Shown here: positions 1-7,577 of the stretch, piece by piece | How the letters are laid out: the number at the start of each line of letters is the position of its first letter | How positions within the stretch are numbered: position 1 is the first letter of the stretch | NCBI GenBank assembly: GCA_965659745.1 | Contig: CBFHXF010000075.1 | Coordinates: forward strand, 1 to 7,655 | Origin: VMCP01 sp965659745 | GTDB lineage: Bacteria; Bacteroidota; Bacteroidia; NS11-12g; UBA955 | Length of the DNA stretch: 7,655 nucleotides | Direction of reading: 5' to 3' | Notes under the pieces: model-generated | The model's input: only the letters and a program-made list of their open reading frames with translations | What the model was told of the DNA's origin: nothing | The model's database searches: none | Made by a program: the position numbers and the translations under genes

Positions 1-1218
1 CGTATTCCAAATATACTCGCTTACCCCAGCTACGGAATCGCCTAAGGTCACCACATTTCTACTACAAAAACTGGTATCTATATTTATGGTTTGGTAGGAT
101 GGGGCTGATTTAATTTCTATGGTATCATAGCCTAAGCTCCCATTTCTATCTTTTTTTAACCAATATAAACCTGGCATTGTTACTCTTATACTCGAGGTGA
201 TTTCACCTGTTGACCAAAGATATTTGTCAGTACTATGATTTGAGCTGGCCTTAAGTATATTACCAGTTGAGGTATTACACAATACTGTGTCGCCCAATAT
301 TTTTACTGGGCTTTCTAATAAAAAACATGTGGTTAAAACACGGGTTTGATTCGCGCTATAATTATCGCAATTTGGCTCCAAAAAATTCACATAATTAATG
401 GTAGATCGGAAGAATGTATCTTCTCTGATGTTATGGTAAATTTTAAAGGTTAAAAACTTCCCATTATTTTTACCGCTAATATTTTTTCTTATTTTGTAAT
501 AAACATCAAAACTGTCTCGAGCTAAATACCCAAAAGGAAAAGTATCTTTTCCCACAATATCAAACCTATCAAGCCTGCACAACTCCTCACCGGGCTCATT
601 TCTATCGTTCGACTGAGTAACCACAATCTGGAATTTGGATCTTGGATATAAATTCCGAATATGAAATTTCTCAGGGAATGATAAAGCCGTGTGAGCACTG
701 TTGATTGAAAATTGCAAGGTATATAAACTGTCTTTGATTAATGGGGAATTTAATTCTAAACTCCATCCTTGTCTGCTCATGGTATCTGAATTATATCCTA
801 AAGATATTTCGCAAATGGAATCAGCACGGTGATTGGGATAATAATTTCCGTTTACTAAAATGTGTGAAGGTACTTTTAACATTCTCGCTATTTCTGTTGT
901 ATATGCAAAATTACCACCGTGCACATTGAGCGTGTCTAAGCCAGGGACTTCATTATATAGGTAATTGATTTGATCAGAGGGCCAAGAATACCGGCAATTT
1001 TGCAAAGTTGTACTGGTCTGTAAAGCGTAATATCTTTTGTAATCTCCCCCCATTTTTGTAATGAATAAACGGTCTATATATGGATTACTAAAGTATCCCC
1101 CAGTAACGGGTTTATACCTTAATTTTCCATTAATAAATTGTTGGCCCAAAACAGGTCTATCAATGAAAAACAACAGGCTTAGTAACATAACTAGGCCTGT
1201 TTTTTTTATAATATTCAT
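1..1218 (-). CDS. Secreted protein with Ig/PKD-like repeats, 3' end beyond left edge
   Basis: An open frame of 406 codons runs from ATG at 1218 to the window edge without a stop, so the C-terminus is missing. Residues 1-25 form a signal peptide: a lysine pair, a Leu/Phe core, and likely cleavage at VLG|QQ. Residues about 150-282 look like a divergent form of a module frequent in Bacteroidota surface proteins. It has a strand of the type 'SLELNSPLIKDSLYTLQFSI', and later 'FLTFKIYHN' leading to 'INYVNFLEPNC', where relatives often carry 'YYYIDDVSL'. Residues about 303-370 form an Ig/PKD-like repeat, with 'DTVLC' followed by 'YLWSTGE' and 'MPGLYWL'. A second repeat begins at about 374 ('IDTSFC...YIWNT') and is cut off. 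In this family such repeats usually precede a T9SS sorting domain, often the gliding-associated type B; that end is inferred, not seen. The start lies 7 bp after the stop of the upstream gene, which suggests co-transcription and coupled translation. No catalytic motif was seen. A role in adhesion or surface binding is a guess. Confidence 0.85.
   Translation of the reverse strand, partial: MNIIKKTGLVMLLSLLFFIDRPVLGQQFINGKLRYKPVTGGYFSNPYIDRLFITKMGGDYKRYYALQTSTTLQNCRYSWPSDQINYLYNEVPGLDTLNVHGGNFAYTTEIARMLKVPSHILVNGNYYPNHRADSICEISLGYNSDTMSRQGWSLELNSPLIKDSLYTLQFSINSAHTALSFPEKFHIRNLYPRSKFQIVVTQSNDRNEPGEELCRLDRFDIVGKDTFPFGYLARDSFDVYYKIRKNISGKNNGKFLTFKIYHNIREDTFFRSTINYVNFLEPNCDNYSANQTRVLTTCFLLESPVKILGDTVLCNTSTGNILKASSNHSTDKYLWSTGEITSSIRVTMPGLYWLKKDRNGSLGYDTIEIKSAPSYQTINIDTSFCSRNVVTLGDSVAGVSEYIWNT
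1172..1207 (+). terminator. Terminator-like hairpin inside the signal-peptide codons of the leftward second gene
   Basis: Read on the + strand, AACAGGCTTAGT (1172-1183), a 6-nt loop AACATA, and ACTAGGCCTGTT (1190-1201) form a 12-bp stem with a single G-U wobble. It runs into a T tract (1200-1207), the form of an intrinsic terminator. Read on the - strand, which is the coding direction, the same stem has one C/A mismatch and is followed by TTGTTTTTC (to 1165), so it could act weakly both ways. On the - strand it starts 25 nt after the stop codon of the 813-residue gene and overlaps codons 6-16 of the next gene. No + strand gene in the window would need it. It could be coincidental, since Leu codons in signal peptides favour such symmetry. 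Confidence 0.45.
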
Positions 1219-1225
1219 GTGTTTG

Positions 1226-3667
1226 TTAATGCACATTTAGTTTTCGTGTAATTTTTATATTGTCCTTGGTTAATATAAGTAAATAGGTTCCAGAGGCAAT
1301 ATTTGAAATTGTGAAGTTATCCGCATTTTTGGTGTGATACATCATTTTGCCGTCCATGCTATAAAGGTAATAAGCAATATCAAATTTAGGGTCATTTTTA
1401 ATTTCAATTTTATTGACCAGGGCAATTGTTCCCACTTCATTCAACAAACTACCATCTGTTTTAAAACCTTGATTATAATCTTCCTCTAATGGGGGTGCGG
1501 ATGAAGTAAGTTCTTCCTCAAAATCACCACCACTCTGAGAATATCCATCAACCCCTTCACCACCCGTTGGTGTACTAATAATTAATATTTCATCATCAAT
1601 TGGACCAAATTCTCCGCCGCCACCACCTCCGCCACCTCCAGGAGGTGGAAGCACAATGGTTTTATCGTAATCATAATGACATACATCTACATCTACGTAT
1701 GGGCTTTGTACATTATCTAAATCTGTCAACCTATCTAAATTAGGGTCATACTCAAATACTAAATGGGTTCCGTAATACAATTGAGTATTAATTCCAAACA
1801 TGGCTGTTTTATTAATGCCAACATTTAAAGGTACTCCCGTGTATGTCTGAAGGTCCGATTGCGCAAACGCTTTGTTCATAAAATCTATGAATAAACTATT
1901 TTTCTTCATTCTACACTCATACTTTGTGGTACATGTACCTACGACTTTATTATAAAATAATGTGTTCGATTGGTTCCAATAAACTGGTGCCTGACCTGCC
2001 TTGGTAATGGCCCAATTTGTTCCACCAGTGTTGGTAGTCACTGCACCATTCATATCTACACCTAAATGCCTGAACACTTCATCACAATCGCATCTTAGGG
2101 GCACACACACCTTCCATTCAGACGAATGCGTAAATATAGGTCCAGGGTTACAGAGCATACTGCCCAATAAAGGACTGTAGTTTTTGGGTCGTTCAGCTTT
2201 TTCGTAAGCCGGAGTGTAACCAGGGGCTCCACCTTTACCACCTGCCCCAGCGGCATTGTTTACATATGGACCAAAGGTGACATGGGTTCCACCACTTTTT
2301 TTAATAATCCATATGGTTCCACCGCAGCCGCCTGTTCCCGCATCGCCTCCATCGGCTCCTATGCCACCATCTCCGTATCCACCAACACCACCAGGGGTTT
2401 GTATTGTTACACCAACACACTGTCCATTAGCTCCAAGCCCGCCTTTTCCGCCACGGCCACCGTTACCGCCATTACCTCCATTTTGCCCAGAAGATGCAGA
2501 AGCGTAAAATCTTTTATTGCTATTGCTAAAATTAAATGAAGAATTGGCTACTTTTAAGTAAATAATACCACCACCTACTCCTGCACCGCTAGAATTACCC
2601 CCAGAGCCCCCAGAGCTACCCGCAATACCTGCAGTTCCAGGGAATGGGGCTCCAGATCCACCTGCTCCTCCAGTCCCACCAAATCCTCCACCACCAGCAC
2701 CTTTGCCTGCATTGCTTCCGCATTTACCGCTGCAACCAAGATGTAAATCATTTGGATAACTTGAGTGACTAAACCAATAAAACGCTTCACCTGATTTGGA
2801 GGTACCTGGGTTTTGAGAATTGTTTGCCAAGCCACCTGCAATACCATTATTGGATGTTGTTATGTGTGTCGATCCAGCTGTAGTTAATGCACCATCAGAC
2901 TCACCCCGAAACCCAGTTGAATTTTCCCTAAAAGTACTGTACAATGTATTAGTATTTTTATCAACACTAGCAGTATGAGAACCTAAACAGGAACCAAAAG
3001 GAATGTGAACCGGCGCTTGAGGTGAACCAGCAGCCCCAATACCTAATCCACCACCGCTAGCAAAATGATGGTGAAACCCTTTGGCATGGGCGTTAAAATA
3101 ACCCCCATTCATAATAAAATTATTACCGACCATTACGGGTAAAATTCCTCCAGTACCAGTTGTAATATCAAACGCCGGACAAGTAATAATACCCGAATTT
3201 ATGGTTAAATCCCAATATCGACTTACCTTAACAATTTGTACCATATCGTTTGATCCAAAAGAAAATGATGGCCATGTATTTGTATAGCCACCAACTAAAT
3301 TAGACGTTACATCTACAGTTGTTGTACCAACAGATGTAACTTCGGCTAGAGTATTTGAACCCATACCAGCACCCAACATTTGAATAACAATGACCCAATC
3401 TCCATTGGTAAAACTCCCGACAACGTTTGAAATAGACAGCGTTTTTGCAGCGGTTCCAGATACCGAAGTAACCCTTGCCCGATCATTGCCCCATGTTTGG
3501 TTGCTACTAATGACAGCAGACCCATGAATGGACGATGGCCAACCATTTATTTGACTGAATAAACAGTTCATGTTAATAACGGCAACTAATAACAATCCTG
3601 TTAGTTTCCCTTTATCTAACAGATGTTGCACAATTGCAGTGCGGGTGATTTTTGTGAAAATATTCAT
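1226..3667 (-). CDS. Glycine-rich secreted surface protein with C-terminal T9SS type A-like sorting domain
   Basis: This is a complete protein of 813 residues. Residues 1-38 read as a signal peptide with an unusually long n-region (to K21), a short core (LTGLLLVAV) and likely cleavage at LFS|Q. Residues about 40-200 match a pattern I know from large Bacteroidota and myxobacterial surface proteins: 'NGDWVIVIQMLGA', 'VQIVKVSRYWDLTI', then 'GGILPVMVGNNFIMNGG'. Residues about 321-480 are dominated by GGX units and are interrupted by short beta-strand segments at 368-391 and 451-471. Residues 500-670 form a Cys-containing segment (C506, C521, C526, C528, C579, C585, C663) that I do not recognise. 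A PPP plus nine-Gly hinge (674-685) and an acidic linker (686-735) lead to the C-terminal domain at about 745-813. That domain has 'YLYSMDGK', 'ISNIASGTYLLIL' and a basic final strand, the second half of a type A sorting domain, but the usual 'PNP' motif is absent. Export to the surface via the T9SS is inferred. Function is otherwise unknown, with an adhesin or matrix protein most plausible. It is first in a leftward unit with the gene at 1218. Confidence 0.92.
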   Translation of the reverse strand: MNIFTKITRTAIVQHLLDKGKLTGLLLVAVINMNCLFSQINGWPSSIHGSAVISSNQTWGNDRARVTSVSGTAAKTLSISNVVGSFTNGDWVIVIQMLGAGMGSNTLAEVTSVGTTTVDVTSNLVGGYTNTWPSFSFGSNDMVQIVKVSRYWDLTINSGIITCPAFDITTGTGGILPVMVGNNFIMNGGYFNAHAKGFHHHFASGGGLGIGAAGSPQAPVHIPFGSCLGSHTASVDKNTNTLYSTFRENSTGFRGESDGALTTAGSTHITTSNNGIAGGLANNSQNPGTSKSGEAFYWFSHSSYPNDLHLGCSGKCGSNAGKGAGGGGFGGTGGAGGSGAPFPGTAGIAGSSGGSGGNSSGAGVGGGIIYLKVANSSFNFSNSNKRFYASASSGQNGGNGGNGGRGGKGGLGANGQCVGVTIQTPGGVGGYGDGGIGADGGDAGTGGCGGTIWIIKKSGGTHVTFGPYVNNAAGAGGKGGAPGYTPAYEKAERPKNYSPLLGSMLCNPGPIFTHSSEWKVCVPLRCDCDEVFRHLGVDMNGAVTTNTGGTNWAITKAGQAPVYWNQSNTLFYNKVVGTCTTKYECRMKKNSLFIDFMNKAFAQSDLQTYTGVPLNVGINKTAMFGINTQLYYGTHLVFEYDPNLDRLTDLDNVQSPYVDVDVCHYDYDKTIVLPPPGGGGGGGGGEFGPIDDEILIISTPTGGEGVDGYSQSGGDFEEELTSSAPPLEEDYNQGFKTDGSLLNEVGTIALVNKIEIKNDPKFDIAYYLYSMDGKMMYHTKNADNFTISNIASGTYLLILTKDNIKITRKLNVH
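1613..1648 (-). repeat. PPP-Gly9 hinge tract
   Basis: Three Pro codons (1648-1640) are followed by nine Gly codons (1639-1613) between the C-terminal folded part and the acidic linker of the 813-residue protein. The Pro and Gly codons are mutually complementary, so CCACCTCC-a-GGAGGTGG (1632-1648) is a perfect 8-bp inverted repeat with a 1-nt centre. Gly codons are mixed (GGA, GGT, GGC), so slippage is less likely than in a pure repeat. Confidence 0.75.
2228..2707 (-). repeat. GGX low-complexity glycine-rich coding tract
   Basis: This tract encodes residues about 321-480 of the 813-residue protein. On the + strand it shows as degenerate CC-rich triplets (cca/cct/ccg), visibly more GC-rich than its surroundings. 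The protein has runs such as GGNGGNGGRGGKGG (397-410) and GGVGGYGDGGIGADGG (426-441). Codons vary at the third position, so this is amino-acid-level repetition rather than a recent DNA tandem expansion. The complementary + strand reads as a proline-rich open frame, which is a by-product. Confidence 0.8.
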
Positions 3668-4011
3668 ATAGGTATTTTTCTTGTTTTACTTTTTAGTATT
3701 TTTTTGGATAATTAGTTTGCACAACGATTTCATTATTTGATTATTAATTTACAATCTTACATTGTTGATTTGTAGCTCATAAGTGGTCAATTTGCACTCA
3801 GCAACAATAGGGTTTGACTTTCTTAATTTAGGTAATATAAATACCATTATTTTTACGAATAATCGTATTGGCCAGAGATGCAATAAATAGTATGAATTAT
3901 ACTATTTATGATAATGTTTAAAAATTTATTTCACCGTAAAATTGAAGCCTCCTTAATAAGCCTAAAACTCAATGTTCAATTACAGTAAAATAAAATTTAA
4001 AATTATATAAC
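3668..4011. promoter_or_regulatory. Divergent intergenic region between the two secreted-protein units
   Basis: These 344 bp separate two divergent start codons and must hold the promoters of both units, unless transcription enters from elsewhere. The region is visibly AT-rich and has no convincing ORF. I looked for the Bacteroidota promoter form (TTTG, about 19 nt, TAnnTTTG). The best rightward match is TTTG at 3736-3739 with an 18-nt spacer and TACATTGT at 3758-3765, which mismatches two of the last three bases. The best leftward -7 match is TAAGATTG (3759 to 3752), but it has no properly spaced -33 element. Both are weak. The two overlap in a small dyad, ACAAT-cttac-ATTGT (3751-3765). Other symmetric elements are TACGA-ataa-TCGTA (3854-3867) and the 27-bp dyad at 3883-3909. 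A direct repeat AAGCCT occurs at 3945 and 3958. Neither start has a Shine-Dalgarno sequence; A-rich leaders precede both. Confidence 0.5.
3883..3909. repeat. Perfect 11-bp inverted repeat, candidate operator
   Basis: ATAAATAGTAT, a 5-nt spacer GAATT, then ATACTATTTAT. The arms are exactly complementary over 11 bp. The element lies 103 bp upstream of the rightward start and 216 bp from the leftward start. It is nearly all A/T, so an RNA hairpin would be weak and no T-run follows; a protein-binding site is more plausible than a terminator. AT-rich DNA makes chance dyads more likely, but arms this long remain uncommon in 344 bp. Confidence 0.5.
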
Positions 4012-7000
4012 ATGAAAAAAACGAAAATCATTTCGCCAATTTACTATTGGTTAATTTTTAGTATTGTTTGTTCTTCTGAATCACTCAGTGCACAGACTTT
4101 GGAACCCAAAATCATCAATCAAAAAGGGTCTCCCATTTACACAGAACGGTATAATCCTAATGACACGATCACTTTAGAAGACTGGCATTATGGAGGAGTA
4201 GAGACAAGTGACGGTGATTTTGTTTTTACTACTAGGATTGAGCAGTATGATATTTCCGTGAACGGTAAAAGGGAGTATCCAGGATTGATTAAGTATGATA
4301 AATATTTCAATATAAAATGGCATCAATTTTTAAAACCTGGTGCTCACACAAAAATTGCCCCATTTGGTATTCCAGCTGTTATAGATTCAGCTATCATTGA
4401 AGGAGCTGAGATTCATACAAAGGTCATAGAAACATCTGATGGTTTTCTGGCGTTCGGGTATTATTATCAAGGTTCTAAAATCTTTGTCATGAAGGTTGAT
4501 AAACAAGGAAATATATCGCCCAATTTTCCACGAATTTTTGATTACTACACCACTCACACCTATCAAATAAATGATATTGCCCATGTAAGCACGAGTAATT
4601 TTACAGGATATGTGGGAGTTGGTCAGAAAAATAATCAAATGGCTATTTTTAAATTTGACGAGCAACTTGAGAATCTAACAACTACTATGGTTGGAAATGG
4701 CACCAATATTGATGGTGAATTATTTGGGATGTGCTTGTTGTTTCCGAGTGGAAGTTCTTCTCGTGATATGCCTAAAGTTAGCAATGAAGAACCAACTGGA
4801 ATAGCTTTTACGGGTTGGAGCGATAAAGGTAATTCATATCCGACATTTGTAGGCAATTTCAATGTATATTATGGAGCGGCTAATATCCCACTATCAACCA
4901 TTAATTATTACAAATTAGAACATTATGATAACACGAGCAGTTTTAACACATCTATCCCTCAATTTGACGAGTTGGATATTGCACCTGCCACCAACCCGGA
5001 ATTAACTTATAATTTCAAAGGTTACGACATTTGTCAGACACAGAATGGTGATATAGGTGGACTTGAATTGTGGAATTATATGTATTTAACCGGCAATAAT
5101 GCTAGTAATACGGATAGAAAAAATGGAAATGCCCCCTCCGGTTCAAATCAGTTAATTGCTGGCGATGTTCATGTGAGAGAATTGAAATTCAATCCTACGA
5201 ATTTCACGTTAGACACGTTTTTCTCTGGAAATAACCAAAAAGTATACTACTTAGCCCATTCTTCAGGATCTGATTATTATCCTCGAATTGCTTTAGATAA
5301 TGATGATGATTTTATTGTTCTAACCAATAATGCAGATCATCCCAATACGGTAACCAATCATTATTTTTTAATGAAAGTTGATCGAGGGAATAACAATTTG
5401 GAATGGCATTCCCGAGAACTAGGCATCGGACCAAGTGGTATTTGTCCTTTTGAACTAATAGTAACAAAAAATGGAAGATATATCACTGCAGGAAATAATT
5501 ATAATGATCTAAATCAAACTGTTCCAGGGAATGAGGATCTAGATATTGCACTTTGGGGTTCTGGTTGTCAAGCAAATGCTGTTCAAAATGCAACCGAATT
5601 CATTTCAAACGTTCCTAATGGCCACGACTTTAGTGTGCAACAGTGGTCTAGTGCTAGACCGGGCAACCCAACTACTATGCAAATAGGCGGCAGCGGGATA
5701 GTAGGTAGTAGAATTATTGTTGAGCCTGGCTATACATTAAAGTTCTTGGGAGGGCAAGGTGTAGACTTACAATTTCCCCACGTTGAGGAATTTGCACATG
5801 GTATAGCAAGTAGTCCAGAACCAATGAAAAACATTGTCGTTTATCCAGGTGGAAAGGTAATTATTGAAAACGGGGTAACTTTAAGAGGAGTTAGTGAATG
5901 CGGTGGTAGTTGGGAAGGAATTGAGTTAATGTCGGGTGGATTGGGGCTGACCAAAGCTGAACTATTGATGGGTTCTGCTGAAATTAAAGAGGCGATAACG
6001 GGCATAAAATCCAATCAAAATACCAAAATTAGCATCGGGAGTTCTCAGAACAGTGATGCCAAATTTACCAATTGCCGCACCGGTGTAGAAATGCAAAATG
6101 ATTTTTACTCTTCATCAAAAATAATCAAAGCCAAATTTGACTATCAGCAATCGGTTGAAGATGGATTTAATGAAGGATTGGAAAACCATATTTATTTGAA
6201 CGGCATCAATGGATTGAATATTTGGGGAACACAATTCATTAATTCTGATGCAGCTTCAAATTTTGTAGGAAATTATCGTGGGACGGGAATTAAGGCAATA
6301 AATTCAAACTTCACTGTATTAAAAAATCAATGGAATGTTAGCAACGTGGAAGAATGTCAACCTCCTGCACAAACGGAGCCGCCATGTATATTCAGAGAAT
6401 TGAGTGTTGGCATAGACGCTGCATTCCTTCAGCCCTATTACTATTTGGGTTATCCAATTAAAGTACTAAATAATCGATTTGAAGACTGCAGACATGCCAT
6501 GCATTTTGGTAACGGGAATAGAATTATAGCTTATGAAAATGAGATCATTATAGGTGATGTGAACTTAGGAAAAGAACCTATATACAATTTAGATGGAAAT
6601 TATGGAATCTCCACTAAAGGGACTTCTCAATTTGAACTCATACAAAATGATATCCAAATAAATGATTTAATTAGGTTTACACACGGAATTTACATAGAAA
6701 ATAGTGATAACCTGAACGCAATAAACCCATCGCTAATCTATAAAAATTCAACCAACGCAATGTCTTATCAAAGCAACAAGAATATTGCGCTTAAGGTAAA
6801 TGAAGCTAGTTCAAACCTTAAGATCAATTGCAACACCAATACCAACGTAAGTACCGATTGGAGTTTTAATCCGTACACGAACATTACGAGTATTGGTTCA
6901 AGTAACTTGGCAGCCGGTAATTTATTTGCAAAGGAAGGACTTTGCCCAGCATTTAATGATATGCCAGATTGGTATCATCAAGAAATAATTCAATATTACT

Positions 7001-7575
7001 ACTTTGGAAATTGCTCGGACATCCCTAATGAACTACCAATACCGAAGAATTTTCCAGTGGGTAGTTTGACTTTCCCTAATCCAATTTCTGTAAATCAAAA
7101 TCAATGCCTAGATTCCAGCTCTTGTCACATTTCTCGCTGGACTAATGGGCTAAGTTCCGATTTTGGAGGGAGCGTTGTCTATTTCCCTCCTGTTCCACCA
7201 CCTAATTCAAATTACAATGAAGAAAATTTCAAAGCTGAATATAATAGAGTCATTTATGGATTTCCTTTGATCAATAATAATCCGGGTATTGCATTAAATC
7301 CAGAAATTAACGAAAGTAATTCAGAGTCCATATTCAATGCAATAGTTAATTTATTCCCTAATCCAATATCTCCGGAATTTCCAAGATTGAGTTTTACAAA
7401 TATTTCTCTGTCATTCGATAGACTTAGTATTTATAACATTGGTGGTCAAGAAGTAGAATTTAAGCAAGTCGACGAACACACCGTTGAACTAATAAATGTC
7501 TCAGAAGGAATGTATGTGGCAAGAATATTTAGTAATAATCAAACGTTTTCTATTAAATTCATAGTTGCAAACTAA
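4012..7575 (+). CDS. Large secreted protein: beta-propeller-like N-terminus, parallel beta-helix, T9SS type A sorting domain
   Basis: This is a complete protein of 1187 residues. The ATG at 4012 is followed by a classic signal peptide (KK, hydrophobic core, cleavage at LSA|QT after residue 27). Residues about 50-515 contain repeated blade-like units with a strand of 'ETSDG' type followed by a 'K-x-D...GN...W' strand. Examples are 64-103, 138-167, 190-216 and 427-465, with a final strand pair at 484-495; this suggests a beta-propeller. From about residue 545 the sequence changes to short repeated beta-turns rich in N, G, I and V ('IIVEPGYTLKFLG', 'VYPGGKVIIENGVTL', 'GGSWEGIELM' at 631-640, 'IKVLNNRFEDC', 'LKINCNTN'). 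This is typical of right-handed parallel beta-helices in T9SS cargo and runs to about 970. A Cys/Pro-containing linker follows (PPVPPP at 1059-1064). Residues 1111-1187 form a type A sorting domain with the hallmark 'LFPNP' (1114-1118), 'LSIYNIGGQEV' and 'VSEGMYVARIF'. No polysaccharide-lyase active site could be assigned, so a binding or structural role is as likely as an enzymatic one. It is first in a rightward unit. Confidence 0.93.
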   Translation: MKKTKIISPIYYWLIFSIVCSSESLSAQTLEPKIINQKGSPIYTERYNPNDTITLEDWHYGGVETSDGDFVFTTRIEQYDISVNGKREYPGLIKYDKYFNIKWHQFLKPGAHTKIAPFGIPAVIDSAIIEGAEIHTKVIETSDGFLAFGYYYQGSKIFVMKVDKQGNISPNFPRIFDYYTTHTYQINDIAHVSTSNFTGYVGVGQKNNQMAIFKFDEQLENLTTTMVGNGTNIDGELFGMCLLFPSGSSSRDMPKVSNEEPTGIAFTGWSDKGNSYPTFVGNFNVYYGAANIPLSTINYYKLEHYDNTSSFNTSIPQFDELDIAPATNPELTYNFKGYDICQTQNGDIGGLELWNYMYLTGNNASNTDRKNGNAPSGSNQLIAGDVHVRELKFNPTNFTLDTFFSGNNQKVYYLAHSSGSDYYPRIALDNDDDFIVLTNNADHPNTVTNHYFLMKVDRGNNNLEWHSRELGIGPSGICPFELIVTKNGRYITAGNNYNDLNQTVPGNEDLDIALWGSGCQANAVQNATEFISNVPNGHDFSVQQWSSARPGNPTTMQIGGSGIVGSRIIVEPGYTLKFLGGQGVDLQFPHVEEFAHGIASSPEPMKNIVVYPGGKVIIENGVTLRGVSECGGSWEGIELMSGGLGLTKAELLMGSAEIKEAITGIKSNQNTKISIGSSQNSDAKFTNCRTGVEMQNDFYSSSKIIKAKFDYQQSVEDGFNEGLENHIYLNGINGLNIWGTQFINSDAASNFVGNYRGTGIKAINSNFTVLKNQWNVSNVEECQPPAQTEPPCIFRELSVGIDAAFLQPYYYLGYPIKVLNNRFEDCRHAMHFGNGNRIIAYENEIIIGDVNLGKEPIYNLDGNYGISTKGTSQFELIQNDIQINDLIRFTHGIYIENSDNLNAINPSLIYKNSTNAMSYQSNKNIALKVNEASSNLKINCNTNTNVSTDWSFNPYTNITSIGSSNLAAGNLFAKEGLCPAFNDMPDWYHQEIIQYYYFGNCSDIPNELPIPKNFPVGSLTFPNPISVNQNQCLDSSSCHISRWTNGLSSDFGGSVVYFPPVPPPNSNYNEENFKAEYNRVIYGFPLINNNPGIALNPEINESNSESIFNAIVNLFPNPISPEFPRLSFTNISLSFDRLSIYNIGGQEVEFKQVDEHTVELINVSEGMYVARIFSNNQTFSIKFIVAN

Positions 7576-7577
7576 AA

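Noticed and set aside
741..929. Short + strand ORF of 62 codons
   Set aside because: It lies wholly opposite the partial Ig-repeat protein gene, whose frame has clear domain content. No supporting promoter or family.
1632..1648. Perfect CCACCTCC-a-GGAGGTGG palindrome as a regulatory site
   Set aside because: It follows directly from adjacent Pro and Gly codons, whose sequences are complementary; it lies deep in coding sequence.
2256..2507. Open + strand frame encoding a proline-rich peptide
   Set aside because: It is the complement of the GGX tract of the 813-residue protein; Gly codons read as Pro on the other strand. It has no signal peptide or separate context.
2575..2847. - strand 90-codon frame rich in Val, Leu and Glu
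   Set aside because: It is an out-of-frame reading of the same glycine-rich gene on the same strand; its composition reflects shifted Gly codons.
3598..3622. CTGTTAG / CTAACAG inverted repeat in the signal-peptide codons of the 813-residue gene
   Set aside because: Arms are only 7 bp with an 11-nt loop, and there is no upstream stop codon nearby as in the other two cases; easily chance in Leu-rich coding sequence.
3791..3815. TTTG ... TAGGGTTTG as a Bacteroidota promoter on the + strand
   Set aside because: The spacer between elements is about 13 nt rather than about 19, and the -7 element has three bases instead of two between TA and TTTG.
4387..4862. Two overlapping - strand ORFs (75 and 92 codons)
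   Set aside because: Both are antisense to the well-supported propeller-like region of the 1187-residue gene and have no recognisable features.
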